From: Pseudomonas entomophila
Lineage (GTDB): Bacteria > Pseudomonadota > Gammaproteobacteria > Pseudomonadales > Pseudomonadaceae
NCBI RefSeq assembly: GCF_029478665.1
Contig: NZ_JARPQB010000008.1
Coordinates: 61,598-125,597 of the forward strand
Length of the DNA stretch: 64,000 nt
Direction: 5' to 3'
Translations under genes and position numbers: made by a program
Notes under the pieces: generated by a model
What the model saw: only the letters and a program-made list of their open reading frames with translations
The model's database searches: none
What the model was told of the DNA's origin: nothing
Part shown: one piece after another, positions 17,762 to 26,762 of the stretch
Position numbering within the stretch: the first letter of the stretch is position 1
Layout of the letters: the number at the start of each line of letters is the position of its first letter

Positions 17762-18061
17762 TCAGGCGTAGGTGTCGATGAAACGACCGAGCATTTCGTC
17801 CGAAGCCTTGGCGACTTTCACGCCCAGTTCGACCTCGAACTTGCCCAGTGCCAGTTGCACGGTGCTGGTGGCCAGGTCCAACTGCTGGCTGCGATCGACG
17901 CCGCGCAGGCGTTCGGCCTGGAATTGGCTGGACTGCCCGCTTTCCTCGCCGCGCTCGACCGCGCCACTGGCGATCTGCTGGGCGGCCTGGTTGACGCGGT
18001 TCTGCCCGTTTTGGATGGCGCCAAGGCCCGCGTAGAAGGCGGAGCTCGCATTGATTTCCAT
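17762..18061 (-). CDS. Small protein resembling fused terminal helices of flagellar rod/hook proteins
   Basis: The 99-residue product is not a recognised named gene. Its N-terminus, SSAFYAGLGAIQNGQNRVNQ followed by AAQQIASG, resembles the D0 helix of flagellar axial proteins (pattern A-x-x-G-L-x-A-x-Q-x-R-x-x-x-x-A-x-x-I-A). Its C-terminus, STVQLALGKFEVELGVKVAK then ASDEMLGRFID, resembles their C-terminal helix (M-I-x-A-Q-x-x-Y-E-x-N-x-K-V-I-x-T-x-D-E-M-L). Only about 35 polar residues separate them, instead of a shaft domain. There is no signal peptide and no flagellar neighbour. It could be an orphan rod-like coiled coil, so the resemblance is structural inference. Confidence 0.7.
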   Translation of the reverse strand: MEINASSAFYAGLGAIQNGQNRVNQAAQQIASGAVERGEESGQSSQFQAERLRGVDRSQQLDLATSTVQLALGKFEVELGVKVAKASDEMLGRFIDTYA

Positions 18062-18191
18062 GTCAGGACTCCGTGACGCTGGATAGTGAACAGGCCTAAT
18101 TAAAGCAGCACATCAGGCAAAAGGCCCGTTTAAATCACTAATAGCCTAGTGCCATCCAATAGAGCCAGACGATATGAATTCGCGCAGGGGA

Positions 18192-18278
18192 CTGTAGGAG
18201 CGGCTTTAGCCGCGATGCAGGCAACGCGGTGCCCGGCACCCGCTTTGCGGGTGATCGCGGCTCAAGCCGCTCCTACAG
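18192..18278. repeat. REP doublet, class A
   Basis: ctgtaggagcggctttagcc and ggctcaagccgctcctacag flank a spacer with caacgcggtgcc and cccgctttgcgggtga. Close variants of that spacer recur at 29981-30061 and 33395-33480, so the whole doublet, not just the arm, is the repeated unit. Confidence 0.92.
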
Positions 18279-18321
18279 AGGTCGCGCCAAATCGATGGGT
18301 TACGGGTTGCCTGCGATCACA

Positions 18322-19002
18322 CTAGTCCAGCAAGTCCAGCTGCAAGTGCTCGGCGACCGCATCCGCCCCCGCCTGCTTGAGCCAGGGGACACGCCCGAGG
18401 CACGGCGCCGGCAAGCGCTCGGCCAGGCTGGAGAGGTTCTCTTCCAGGCGCGATGTGCGCGGATCGACGATGTTCGCTACCCAACCGGCCAGTTGCAACC
18501 CATCCCGGGCAATAGCTTCGGCACTGAGCAAGGCGTGGTTGATACAACCAAGGCGCACACCAACCACCAGGATCACTGGCAGCTTCAGGGCAATGGCCAG
18601 GTCGGAAAGATTGGCCGTGTCGGACAGTGGCACCCGCCATCCCCCTGCCCCTTCGATCAACGTGAAGTCGGCACCTTGGGCGAGCACGTGGCGCATGGCA
18701 TCACTCAAGGTCGACACGTGCAATGCCACCCCTGCCTCACGTGCCGCCACGTGCGGGGCGATGGCGGGCTCGAAGGCGAACGGATTGACCGCTTCGTAAG
18801 GCAGTTTGATCGAACTCTCGTCGATCAAGGCCAGGGCATCGCTGTTACGCAGCCCCTTGCCGGAAACCGTGCAGCCGGAAGCCACAGGCTTGGCCGCCAG
18901 GGTGCTCATACCCAGTTGCCGCGCCGCGTGCAGCAGGCCGGCGGCGATGGTGGTCTTGCCCACGTCGGTGTCGGTGCCGGCGATGAAATAAGCCTGGCTC
19001 AT
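18322..19002 (-). CDS. bioD: Dethiobiotin synthetase
   Basis: The 226-residue ATP-dependent carboxylase closes the ureido ring of dethiobiotin. The P-loop FIAGTDTDVGKTT is at residues 6-18, with AKPVASG soon after. The ATG at 19002 begins MSQAYFIAG; the open frame upstream is only the bioC region. It starts one base after the bioC stop and is last in bioB-F-H-C-D. A class A REP doublet follows. Confidence 0.96.
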   Translation of the reverse strand: MSQAYFIAGTDTDVGKTTIAAGLLHAARQLGMSTLAAKPVASGCTVSGKGLRNSDALALIDESSIKLPYEAVNPFAFEPAIAPHVAAREAGVALHVSTLSDAMRHVLAQGADFTLIEGAGGWRVPLSDTANLSDLAIALKLPVILVVGVRLGCINHALLSAEAIARDGLQLAGWVANIVDPRTSRLEENLSSLAERLPAPCLGRVPWLKQAGADAVAEHLQLDLLD

Positions 19003-19003
19003 G

Positions 19004-19828
19004 CTACTGCTCCTGCGCCATGGGTTTGCGCAACACACCATAGACCACCTGGTAGGTGGCCGGCAGGCCCTGCGGCTGGCGGAACTGTTCGTAGGCCTGC
19101 AACAGGCCCTGCATCCGCGCCCGGCCGGTGAGCCCGGAAGGGCGCCCCGGATTGAGGTTGTGCGCACCCAACGCCTTGAGCTCGTGGGTCAGGCTGCGCA
19201 CATCCGGGTAGTGGAGGACATGGGGACGACGCTCCAGGTCGAGCAGTTGCAGGCCACTTTCGCCGCACAGCCGCTGGTAGTCCTCGAAACGGCGGAACCG
19301 GTTGACGTGAACCATGCCGTCCACTGCCTGCCAGCTGGCGCGCAACTCTTCCAATGTGCCCACGCACAGGCTGCTGAACGCCAGCACGCCACCTGGGCGC
19401 AGCACCCGCCGTGCCTCGTCCAGCACGCTGGCGAACTGGCCGCACCACTGCACCGCCAGGCTGGTGAACAACAGGTCGACACTGGCGTCACGCAACGGCA
19501 GGCGCTCGGCATCGCCAGCCACATGGTGGTGCGCGCCGCCCTGTTCGCGGGCATGGCGCAGCATGCCCTCGGCGATGTCCAGGGCCACACCGTTCGCGTG
19601 GCTGAAACGCTCGGCCAATACCCGGCTGAAATGCCCGGTGCCACTGCCCATGTCGAGCCAGCGCGCAGGCGCCAGGCCGTCGGGCAGCTTGTCCAGCAAG
19701 GCAACACCGACCGCGCGCTGCAGGGCCGCGACACTGTCGTAGCTGGCCGCCGCGCGGGAGAACGAAGCCGCCACCTGGCGCTTGTCCGGCAGGGCACCGG
19801 GCAGGGTTGGGTGGGAAAGGTCAGTCAT
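19004..19828 (-). CDS. bioC: Malonyl-[acyl-carrier protein] O-methyltransferase
   Basis: This SAM-dependent methyltransferase masks the free carboxyl of malonyl-ACP so that fatty-acid enzymes can build the pimeloyl chain. The product has 274 residues from the preferred ATG (MTDLSHPTL); an in-frame ATG at 19840 would add four residues. The N-terminal [16 protein letters not shown] block is typical of BioC. SAM motif I is [11 protein letters not shown], and [13 protein letters not shown] is the later post-motif strand. The start lies inside the end of bioH. Confidence 0.95.
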   Translation of the reverse strand: MTDLSHPTLPGALPDKRQVAASFSRAAASYDSVAALQRAVGVALLDKLPDGLAPARWLDMGSGTGHFSRVLAERFSHANGVALDIAEGMLRHAREQGGAHHHVAGDAERLPLRDASVDLLFTSLAVQWCGQFASVLDEARRVLRPGGVLAFSSLCVGTLEELRASWQAVDGMVHVNRFRRFEDYQRLCGESGLQLLDLERRPHVLHYPDVRSLTHELKALGAHNLNPGRPSGLTGRARMQGLLQAYEQFRQPQGLPATYQVVYGVLRKPMAQEQ

Positions 19829-20552
19829 CGCCACTCTCATGCAGGAAACTCTTGATGCCCGCCGCCAGTTCCTGTGGGTATTCCAGCAGGAAGGCGTGGG
19901 AACTGTCTTCGACCAGGCCGACTTCCACGTCCGGCAGCAGGTCGCTCAGGGCCTTGGCCGCATCGGCCGGCACCAGTGCGTCGCTGCCGGCGAACAGGTG
20001 CAACTGCGGGCCGTCGTATTGCTCCAGCGCGGTGCGGGTGTCCAGCTTGGCCAGTACTTCGAGGCCGGTGGCCAGGTACAACGGATCGGTGTCCGGCACC
20101 CCCACGCCGAGCTGGCGCAGCAAGGTGCGCGGCTGCAGGGCGCCGTCGCTGCACAGGGTGCGGAAGCGCTTGAGGGTGACCTGGGTATGGCTGCGGCAAC
20201 CATCCAGGAAGGTACCGAAGGTGTCCGGCGCCATGCCGTGGGGCCAGTCGGGACGGGCCACGAAGCACGGATTGCTGGCCAGGGTCAGTAGTCCGCAGCA
20301 ATGGTCGCCGCGCTTGTGCGCCAGCAGGCTGGCGAGCATGCCGCCCAGTGACCAGCCACCCAGCCACACGTCAGTGGGCAATTTACGGTCGAGATGATCG
20401 ACCCAGGCCTGGACATCGCTGTCGGCCAGCTCCGGCAGTGGCATCAGCTCGACCTGCAGGCGTGAATCCTGGGCCCGCAGGCTGGCGGCCAACGGCTCCA
20501 GGGATGCGGTGCCCAGCCCCCAGCCGGGCAGGAGGATCAGTCGGTTACGCAT
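19821..20552 (-). CDS. bioH: Pimeloyl-[acyl-carrier protein] methyl ester esterase
   Basis: The alpha/beta hydrolase (243 residues) removes the methyl group from pimeloyl-ACP methyl ester. The nucleophile is S68 in [11 protein letters not shown]. The acid is expected in [10 protein letters not shown], and the histidine in [13 protein letters not shown] chose the ATG at 20552 ([12 protein letters not shown]) because it gives the family N-terminus. It overlaps bioF by eight bases and bioC by eight, which shows tight translational coupling. Confidence 0.95.
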   Translation of the reverse strand: MRNRLILLPGWGLGTASLEPLAASLRAQDSRLQVELMPLPELADSDVQAWVDHLDRKLPTDVWLGGWSLGGMLASLLAHKRGDHCCGLLTLASNPCFVARPDWPHGMAPDTFGTFLDGCRSHTQVTLKRFRTLCSDGALQPRTLLRQLGVGVPDTDPLYLATGLEVLAKLDTRTALEQYDGPQLHLFAGSDALVPADAAKALSDLLPDVEVGLVEDSSHAFLLEYPQELAAGIKSFLHESGDD

Positions 20553-21717
20553 CGGCGGACTCCAGCTGTGGATAACACTCGGCCAATGCATTCAACAATA
20601 GCTGGACCTGGGCCTCGCTGTGGGCCGCGCTCAGGGTCACGCGCAAGCGCGCACTGCCGGCAGGCACGGTGGGTGGGCGGATCGCGGTGACCAGCAAGCC
20701 GCGCTCGCGCAGTTTTTGCGACAGCGCCATGGCGCGCCCTGCATCGCCGATCAGGATCGGCTGGATCGCCGTCTGGCTGTCCATCAGGGTCAGGCCGATC
20801 TGCTGCGCGCCTTCACGGAACTGATGGATCAACGCAGCCAAGTGCTCTCGGCGCCAGGTGTCGCGGCGCAACAACTCCAGTGCCTTGAGCGTCGCACAGG
20901 CCAATGCCGGTGGCTGGCTGGTGGTGTAGATGTAGGGCCGGGCGAACTGCACCAGTGCCTCGATCAGTTCCTCGCTGCCGGCGACGAAGGCACCGGAAGT
21001 GCCACAGGCCTTGCCCAGGGTGCCGATCAGCACCGGCACGTCGTCGACGCCCAGACCAAACTGCTCGACCAGGCCACCGCCGTTGGCGCCCAGCGTGCCA
21101 AGGCCATGGGCGTCGTCGACCATCAGCCAGGCACCACGGGCCCGCGCCACGTCAGCCAGCGCGGGCAGGTTGGCGCAATCACCATCCATGCTGAACACGC
21201 CATCGGTGACCACCAGGGTATTGCCGGTGGCCTTCTCCAGGCGGCTGGCGAGGCTCGCGGGATCGTTGTGCAGGTAACGGCCGAAGCGGGCGCCGCTGAG
21301 CAGGCCGCCATCGAGCAGCGAAGCGTGGTTGAGGCGGTCCTGCAGCACCGTGTCGCCCTGCCCCACCAGCGCGGTAATGGCACCGAGATTGGCCATGTAG
21401 CCGGTGGAGAACAGCAGTGCGCGCGGGCGCCCGGTCAGCTCGGCAAGCGCCTCCTCGACCTGGTGATGTGGGGTGCTGTGGCCGATCACCAGGTGCGAGG
21501 CACCGCCGCCGACGCCCCAGCGCCCGGCGCCATCGCGCCAGGCCTGGATCACGTCGGGGTGGTTGGCCAGCCCCAGGTAGTCGTTGCTGCAGAATGCCAG
21601 CAGCGGCTGTCCGTCGACCACCACCTGCGGCCCTTGCGGGCTTTGCAGCAGCGGCCGTTGCCGATAGAGGTCCGCGGCACGCCGTTCGGCCAGCCGCGCG
21701 GCGAGGTCGAAGGCCAT
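20545..21717 (-). CDS. bioF: 8-Amino-7-oxononanoate synthase
   Basis: The 390-residue PLP enzyme condenses pimeloyl-ACP (or CoA) with alanine. The Schiff-base lysine is K236 in [27 protein letters not shown] is the N-terminal signature, and [13 protein letters not shown] holds the PLP-ring contacts. It follows bioB by two bases. Confidence 0.97.
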   Translation of the reverse strand: MAFDLAARLAERRAADLYRQRPLLQSPQGPQVVVDGQPLLAFCSNDYLGLANHPDVIQAWRDGAGRWGVGGGASHLVIGHSTPHHQVEEALAELTGRPRALLFSTGYMANLGAITALVGQGDTVLQDRLNHASLLDGGLLSGARFGRYLHNDPASLASRLEKATGNTLVVTDGVFSMDGDCANLPALADVARARGAWLMVDDAHGLGTLGANGGGLVEQFGLGVDDVPVLIGTLGKACGTSGAFVAGSEELIEALVQFARPYIYTTSQPPALACATLKALELLRRDTWRREHLAALIHQFREGAQQIGLTLMDSQTAIQPILIGDAGRAMALSQKLRERGLLVTAIRPPTVPAGSARLRVTLSAAHSEAQVQLLLNALAECYPQLESADA

Positions 21718-21719
21718 GG

Positions 21720-22778
21720 TCAGGCCGAGGCTGCGTCGTAGAACAGCTCGCTGTTGCGCTGTTCGACCAGCGCCTGCTCGATGGCCGCCTGGTGCACTTC
21801 GTCGGCGTGTTCTTCACGGGCTTCGGGCTTGATACCGAGGCGGGCGAACAGTTGCATGTCCTTGTCGGCCTGTGGGTTGCCGGTGGTCAGCAGTTTCTCG
21901 CCGTAGAAGATCGAGTTAGCGCCGGCCATGAACGCCAGGGCCTGCATCTGCTCGTTCATCTGCTCGCGACCGGCTGACAGGCGCACGTGGGACTTGGGCA
22001 TGAGGATTCGGGCCACGGCCAGCATGCGGATGAAGTCGAACGGGTCGACGTCTTCTTCCTCGGCCAGCGGCGTGCCGGCGACTTTGACCAGCATGTTGAT
22101 CGGCACCGACTCCGGGTGCTCGGGCAGGTTGGCCAGCTGGATCAGCAGGCCGGCGCGGTCGTCCAGCGACTCGCCCATGCCGAGGATGCCGCCGGAGCAG
22201 ATCTTCATCCCGGCATCACGGACGTAGGCCAGCGTCTGCAGGCGCTCGCTGTAGGTGCGGGTGGTGATGATGCTGCCGTAGAACTCCGGCGAGGTATCGA
22301 GGTTGTGGTTGTAGTAGTCCAGGCCGGCCTGGGCCAGGGCCAATGTTTGCTCCTGGTCGAGCTTGCCGAGGGTCATGCAGGTCTCCAGGCCCATGGCCTT
22401 GACCCCTTTGACCATTTCCAGCACGTAGGGCATGTCCTTGGCCGACGGGTGCTTCCAGGCCGCGCCCATGCAGAAACGGGTCGAACCGATGGCCTTGGCC
22501 CGGGCGGCTTCCTCCAGCACTTTCTGCACTTCCATCAGCTTCTGCTTTTCCAGCCCGGTGTTGTAGTGGCCGGACTGCGGACAATATTTGCAATCTTCCG
22601 GGCAGGCGCCGGTCTTGATCGACAGCAGCGTGGAAACCTGCACGCGGTTGGGGTCGAAGTGCGCGCGGTGCATGGTCTGGGCCTGGAACAGCAAGTCGTT
22701 GAATGGCTGCTGGAACAGCGCCTTGACCTCGGCCAGGGACCAGTCGTGACGTGTAGTTGCAATTGCGCTGGCGCTCAT
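21720..22778 (-). CDS. bioB: Biotin synthase
   Basis: The 352-residue radical-SAM enzyme inserts sulfur into dethiobiotin. The [4Fe-4S] ligands C59, C63 and C66 lie in [17 protein letters not shown]. The second-cluster region includes [15 protein letters not shown] and [15 protein letters not shown]. It is the first gene of bioBFHCD. The matching aminotransferase gene bioA is not in this window. A BirA-type operator lies 95-127 bases upstream. Confidence 0.97.
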   Translation of the reverse strand: MSASAIATTRHDWSLAEVKALFQQPFNDLLFQAQTMHRAHFDPNRVQVSTLLSIKTGACPEDCKYCPQSGHYNTGLEKQKLMEVQKVLEEAARAKAIGSTRFCMGAAWKHPSAKDMPYVLEMVKGVKAMGLETCMTLGKLDQEQTLALAQAGLDYYNHNLDTSPEFYGSIITTRTYSERLQTLAYVRDAGMKICSGGILGMGESLDDRAGLLIQLANLPEHPESVPINMLVKVAGTPLAEEEDVDPFDFIRMLAVARILMPKSHVRLSAGREQMNEQMQALAFMAGANSIFYGEKLLTTGNPQADKDMQLFARLGIKPEAREEHADEVHQAAIEQALVEQRNSELFYDAASA

Positions 22779-22867
22779 CGGCGTTTCCTTATCTAGGGTC
22801 TGACTGACGCCGGAACAAGAAAACCTACCAGCGCATCACGGATAGCTCGCATAGTCATGGAAGGCCT

Positions 22868-23605
22868 ATGAACTGTCAACCAAACATAAAATCACTGGTT
22901 TACAAGTGTATAAATAATAGACATACATGTTTGCTTTGCGATGAGCCCGCCAGGCAGCCTTATCCACTGTGCCAAGCCTGTGAAAGCGAGCTGCCCTGGC
23001 TGGGTGAACAATGCATCCGCTGCGCCTTGCCACTGTCGCTGGAGGGGCTCACCTGTGCCAGTTGCAGCCGTCGCCGACCGGCGTTCTGCCGGGTCGTCGC
23101 CGCCTGGCACTACGGCTTTCCAGTCGACACCCTGATCAGCCGTTTCAAGCACAACAGCCAATGGCCCCTTGGACGGTTGATGGCACAGTTGCTCGGGCAT
23201 GCCGTGGAACATCGCCATGGCGAAGGCTTGCCGAGGCCCGACCGGCTGTTGCCCGTTCCTTTAGCGAGGCGTCGACTGCGCCAGCGTGGCTTCAACCAGG
23301 CGGCCATGCTGTGTCGCTGGCTGTCCAGGCAGCTTGAACTGCCCTGGGATGAACACCTGCTGGAGCGCACGCGCGACACACCCGCCCAGCAGGCACTGGG
23401 CGCCACTGCTCGGCAACGCAATCTGCGCCGGGCCTTCGCCCTGGCGCCCGGCACTGATGTCGAAGGCCTGCACCTGGCCGTAGTCGACGATGTCATGACC
23501 ACCGGCGCGACCGCCCAGGCGATCGCCGGGCTGCTGCGCAAGGCCGGTGCCCGGCGCGTCGACATCTACTGCCTGGCGCGCACGCCTCGCCCCGGCCAGG
23601 CTTGA
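22868..23605 (+). CDS. ComF-family phosphoribosyltransferase-like protein
   Basis: The 245-residue protein has the ComF layout: an N-terminal zinc ribbon with CLLCDEPARQPYPLCQAC and CIRCALPLSLEGLTCASC, then a PRTase-like domain with the PRPP loop LAVVDDVMTTGATAQAIAG. The family aids DNA uptake (ComFC), but its enzymatic activity is unproven. ATG 22868 is the only in-frame ATG before the first zinc cysteines, although the BirA operator covers codons 2-13. Those codons are AT-rich and unlike the rest of the gene. Repression at the operator could therefore also hit comF. Confidence 0.87.
   Translation: MNCQPNIKSLVYKCINNRHTCLLCDEPARQPYPLCQACESELPWLGEQCIRCALPLSLEGLTCASCSRRRPAFCRVVAAWHYGFPVDTLISRFKHNSQWPLGRLMAQLLGHAVEHRHGEGLPRPDRLLPVPLARRRLRQRGFNQAAMLCRWLSRQLELPWDEHLLERTRDTPAQQALGATARQRNLRRAFALAPGTDVEGLHLAVVDDVMTTGATAQAIAGLLRKAGARRVDIYCLARTPRPGQA
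22873..22905. promoter_or_regulatory. BirA-type biotin operator
   Basis: ctgtcaacc, a 15-base spacer and ggtttacaa reproduce the BirA operator TTGTAAACC-N15/16-GGTTTACAA: 9 of 9 in the right half-site and 7 of 9 in the left. A minus-strand -35-like ttgaca overlaps the left half. Binding of biotinyl-AMP-bound BirA would shut off bioBFHCD. The site lies within the first dozen codons of the divergent comF gene. Confidence 0.88.
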
Positions 23606-23662
23606 CTTGACCGGGTGCGGGCGGCAACGTCGCGGGATATTCACCACATTCGATACCCGCCC

Positions 23663-24427
23663 ATGTCCCTGCCTGCCCTGCTCACCCAGCACATCGCCCG
23701 CCGCCCACAGCGCATCGCCCTGTTGCAGCATGTGGCCGAACAAGGCTCGATCACCCGCGCGGCCAAGGCCGCCGGCATCAGCTACAAGGCGGCCTGGGAC
23801 GCCATCGACGAGCTCAACAACCTGGCGGCGCAACCCTTGGTGGAGCGCAGCACGGGGGGGCGCGGCGGCGGTGGCGCGCGGCTGTCCGCGGAGGGTGAGC
23901 GGGTGCTGCGTCTCTATCAGCGTCTGCAGGCCTTGCAAGCGCAGATACTTGAAGCCGCCGAGGAAACCAGCGACCTCGACCTGCTCGGGCGCCTGATGTT
24001 GCGCACCAGTGCACGCAACCAGCTGCAAGGGCGAATCAGCGGGCTGCGCCGTGAAGGCCGGCATGACCGCATCAGCCTGGACCTGGGCGGTGGGCTGGAG
24101 ATCGAAGCGTTGATCACACGCGGCAGTACCGAGCGCTTGGAGCTGGCATTGGGCGCGACCGTAATTGCACTGCTCAAGGCGGGCTGGGTGCAGTTGCTTG
24201 GCGCGGATGAGGCGCCGGAACCCGGCAGCAACTGTCTGGAGGCAAAGGTCGAGGAAGTGCTGGCCGATACCGACGGGCCGAGTGAAGTGCGCCTGGCGCT
24301 GGGTAACGGCCAGACACTGTGTGCTATTGCCGAGGAACAGTGGGTGACGCAGCACAGGGTAGGAGCGGGAAGCACGTTGCGGGTGCAGTTCCACCCGTCG
24401 CATGTGTTGCTCGGCGTTCCAGTCTGA
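23663..24427 (+). CDS. modE: Molybdate-dependent transcriptional regulator ModE
   Basis: The 254-residue protein starts at ATG 23663 (MSLPALLTQ). The N-terminal winged HTH is LysR-like (QGSITRAAKAAGISYKAAWD), with the ModE-specific glycine-rich wing STGGRGGGGARL. Two tandem Mop/TOBE domains follow: SARNQLQGRISGL near residue 126, and NCLEAKVEEVLAD near 196. These bind molybdate. No modABC genes are adjacent, so it must act at a distance. Confidence 0.9.
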   Translation: MSLPALLTQHIARRPQRIALLQHVAEQGSITRAAKAAGISYKAAWDAIDELNNLAAQPLVERSTGGRGGGGARLSAEGERVLRLYQRLQALQAQILEAAEETSDLDLLGRLMLRTSARNQLQGRISGLRREGRHDRISLDLGGGLEIEALITRGSTERLELALGATVIALLKAGWVQLLGADEAPEPGSNCLEAKVEEVLADTDGPSEVRLALGNGQTLCAIAEEQWVTQHRVGAGSTLRVQFHPSHVLLGVPV

Positions 24428-24466
24428 TGCACACAGGGCTCTGAAGCGGGGCTGCTGTGCAGCCCA

Positions 24467-24490
24467 TCGCCGGCAAGCCGGCTCCTACAG
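24467..24490. repeat. Single REP arm, class C
   Basis: tcgccggcaagccggctcctacag without an inverted partner. It lies between modE and srkA. Confidence 0.8.
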
Positions 24491-24575
24491 GCAAGACGTG
24501 AGCCTGCCGAACACATTCATGCCCAGGCCAATGCGCTACCATGCGCCCACGCAGCCCCCGCGCTTGGAGCCTTTC

Positions 24576-25550
24576 ATGTCCCACCCCTTCGATACCCTCA
24601 CCCCCGACCTCGTACTGGATGCCGTGGAAAGCCTGGGCTTTCTCAGCGACGCACGAGTGCTGGCGCTCAACAGCTACGAGAACCGCGTCTATCAGGTGGG
24701 CATCGAGGGGGAACAGCCGCTGATCGCCAAGTTCTACCGCCCAGGACGCTGGAGCGATGCGGCGATTCTGGAGGAACACGCCTTCACGACTGAACTGGCC
24801 GAGTGCGAAGTGCCAGTGGTGGCCCCCCTGCTGCACGAAGGTCGCTCGCTGTTCGAGCACCAGGGTTTCCGCTTCACCCTGTTCCCACGCCGTGGCGGGC
24901 ATGCCCCGGAGCCGGGCAACCTCGACCAGCTCTATCGCCTCGGGCAACTGCTCGGGCGCCTGCATGCGGTGGGTGCCACCAAGCCCTTCGCCCACCGTGA
25001 ATCCCTGGCTGTGGACAACTTCGGCCACGCCTCGCTCAAGACCCTGCTCGATGGCGACTTCGTGCCCCGCGAGCTGCTGCCGGCCTACGAGTCGGTGGCC
25101 CGCGACCTGTTGAAGCGGGTCGAGGATGTCTACGCCCGCACCCCGCACCAGACGATCCGTCTGCACGGTGACCTGCACCCCGGCAACCTGATGCACCGCG
25201 ACGACATCTACCACGTCGTCGACCTCGACGACTGCCGCATGGGGCCGGCCGTCCAGGACCTGTGGATGATGCTCGCCGGCAGCCGCGAAGAACGCCTGGG
25301 CCAGCTGGCCGAACTGATCGACGGCTACAACGAGTTCCACGACTTCGACCCGCGCGAACTGGCCCTGATCGAGCCACTGCGGGCCCTGCGCCAGCTGCAC
25401 TACAGCGCCTGGCTGGCGCGGCGCTGGGACGACCCGGCGTTCCCGCCGAGCTTCCCCTGGTTCGGTCAGCCGCGCTACTGGGGCGACCAGATCCTCACCC
25501 TGCGCGAGCAGATCGCCGCACTGGATGAAGAACCCTTGAAATTGTTCTAG
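24576..25550 (+). CDS. srkA: Stress-response serine/threonine kinase SrkA (YihE/RdoA)
   Basis: The 324-residue protein starts at ATG 24576 behind a ggag site. It has the choline-kinase-like fold: ALNSYENRVYQVG (nucleotide loop), IAKFYRPGRW (the ATP-site lysine), HGDLHPGNLM with catalytic D199 and its Asn, and HVVDLDDCRMGPAVQDLW with the metal-binding Asp. Family knowledge: SrkA protects against stress-induced death by counteracting MazF-type damage in E. coli. It appears monocistronic, with rarD 64 bases on. Confidence 0.93.
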   Translation: MSHPFDTLTPDLVLDAVESLGFLSDARVLALNSYENRVYQVGIEGEQPLIAKFYRPGRWSDAAILEEHAFTTELAECEVPVVAPLLHEGRSLFEHQGFRFTLFPRRGGHAPEPGNLDQLYRLGQLLGRLHAVGATKPFAHRESLAVDNFGHASLKTLLDGDFVPRELLPAYESVARDLLKRVEDVYARTPHQTIRLHGDLHPGNLMHRDDIYHVVDLDDCRMGPAVQDLWMMLAGSREERLGQLAELIDGYNEFHDFDPRELALIEPLRALRQLHYSAWLARRWDDPAFPPSFPWFGQPRYWGDQILTLREQIAALDEEPLKLF

Positions 25551-25614
25551 AAGCGCGTCGCGGTCTGTCTACAATAGGCGTCGCTTTATTTAGCTACCTA
25601 AGCAAGGATTTTTC

Positions 25615-26502
25615 ATGCACGCCGCCAACCCGCGCCGCGGGTACCTCCTGGGCCTCGGCGCCTACATCATCTGGGGCCTGTTCCCCCTGTACTTCAAAGC
25701 CATCCAGAGCGTCCCGGCGGTGGAGATCATCGTCCACCGGGTGCTCTGGTCAGCGCTGTTCGGCTCGCTCCTGCTGCTGGTGTGGAAACACCCCGGCTGG
25801 TGGCGCGAGCTGCGCGAAAACCCGCGACGCCTGGCGATCCTGGCCCTGAGCGGCGCGCTGATCGCCGGCAACTGGCTGACCTACGTGTGGGCAGTGAACA
25901 ACGGGCGCATGCTCGAGGCCAGCCTGGGCTACTACATCAACCCGCTGATCAACGTGCTGCTGGGCATGCTGCTGCTCGGCGAGCGCCTGCGCCGCCTGCA
26001 ATGGCTGGCGGTGGGGCTGGCGGCACTGGGGGTGGTGCAACAGGTGTGGCAGGTCGGCAGCCTGCCATGGGTGTCGCTGGCGCTGGCACTGTCGTTCGGT
26101 TTCTATGGGTTGATTCGCAAGCAGGCACCCGTGGCCGCGCTGCCTGGGCTGGTGGTCGAGACCTGGATGCTGGTGCCCATCGCCATTGGCTGGCTATTGC
26201 TGCACCCGGCCGCCAGCAGCGCCAGCCCTGAGTTCTTCAGCAGCAGCGAGGCGCTGTGGTTGATCGCGGCCGGCCCGGTGACACTGGTGCCGCTGGTCTG
26301 CTTCAACGCCGCAGCCCGTCACCTGCCCTACACCACGCTGGGCTTCCTGCAGTACCTGGCACCGACCCTGGTACTGTTGCAGGCGGTACTGCTGTTCGAC
26401 GAGCATCTGACGGCGAGCAACCTGCTGGCGTTCACCTGCATCTGGGCCGGCCTGGCGGTTTATAGCGTCGATGCCTGGATCAGCTTGCGCAAGCGCGCCT
26501 GA
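25615..26502 (+). CDS. rarD: EamA-family transporter RarD
   Basis: The 295-residue inner-membrane protein has ten predicted helices in two EamA repeats. RarD signatures are GLGAYIIWGLFPLYFKA at the N-terminus, EIIVHRVLWSALFG, and YYINPLINVLLG near residue 105. RarD proteins are linked to chloramphenicol sensitivity in annotations, but the substrate is not established. A 12-bp perfect hairpin without a T-run follows. Confidence 0.92.
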   Translation: MHAANPRRGYLLGLGAYIIWGLFPLYFKAIQSVPAVEIIVHRVLWSALFGSLLLLVWKHPGWWRELRENPRRLAILALSGALIAGNWLTYVWAVNNGRMLEASLGYYINPLINVLLGMLLLGERLRRLQWLAVGLAALGVVQQVWQVGSLPWVSLALALSFGFYGLIRKQAPVAALPGLVVETWMLVPIAIGWLLLHPAASSASPEFFSSSEALWLIAAGPVTLVPLVCFNAAARHLPYTTLGFLQYLAPTLVLLQAVLLFDEHLTASNLLAFTCIWAGLAVYSVDAWISLRKRA

Positions 26503-26520
26503 TCAAAAATCGATCATATT

Positions 26521-26551
26521 GCTGCAGGCCACGGAAGACGTGGCCTGCAGC
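26521..26551. repeat. Perfect 12-bp inverted repeat after rarD
   Basis: gctgcaggccac and gtggcctgcagc pair around a seven-base loop. There is no T-run on the plus strand, so a simple intrinsic terminator for rarD is doubtful; it may stabilise the 3' end. Confidence 0.6.
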
Positions 26552-26565
26552 AAGCGCTCCAAAGG

Positions 26566-26687
26566 TTATCCACACCCTCGTCCCCGTCGTTTGTGCACAA
26601 GCCACTGATTATTGGATGTTTTTTGCTCAAATCGCGCCAGGCTGCGCCATTATTGGCCTGCAACGGGGCACCCCCAGGTTATCCACA
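26566..26687. promoter_or_regulatory. Two DnaA-box-like 9-mers
   Basis: ttatccaca occurs at 26566-26574 and 26679-26687 in the same orientation within the rarD-gcvR gap. Both match the strong DnaA box TTATNCACA. No replication genes are adjacent, so they would be titration sites or chance. Confidence 0.4.
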
Positions 26688-26718
26688 GAGACGTCCCTCT
26701 GAAATCGGGGATAACCTT

Positions 26719-26744
26719 GTTCGCCGGCAAGCCGGCTCCTACAG
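26719..26744. repeat. Single REP arm, class C
   Basis: gttcgccggcaagccggctcctacag without a partner, 19 bases from the gcvR stop codon. Confidence 0.8.
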
Positions 26745-26762
26745 GGGCGCGGCGCTCTTGAA

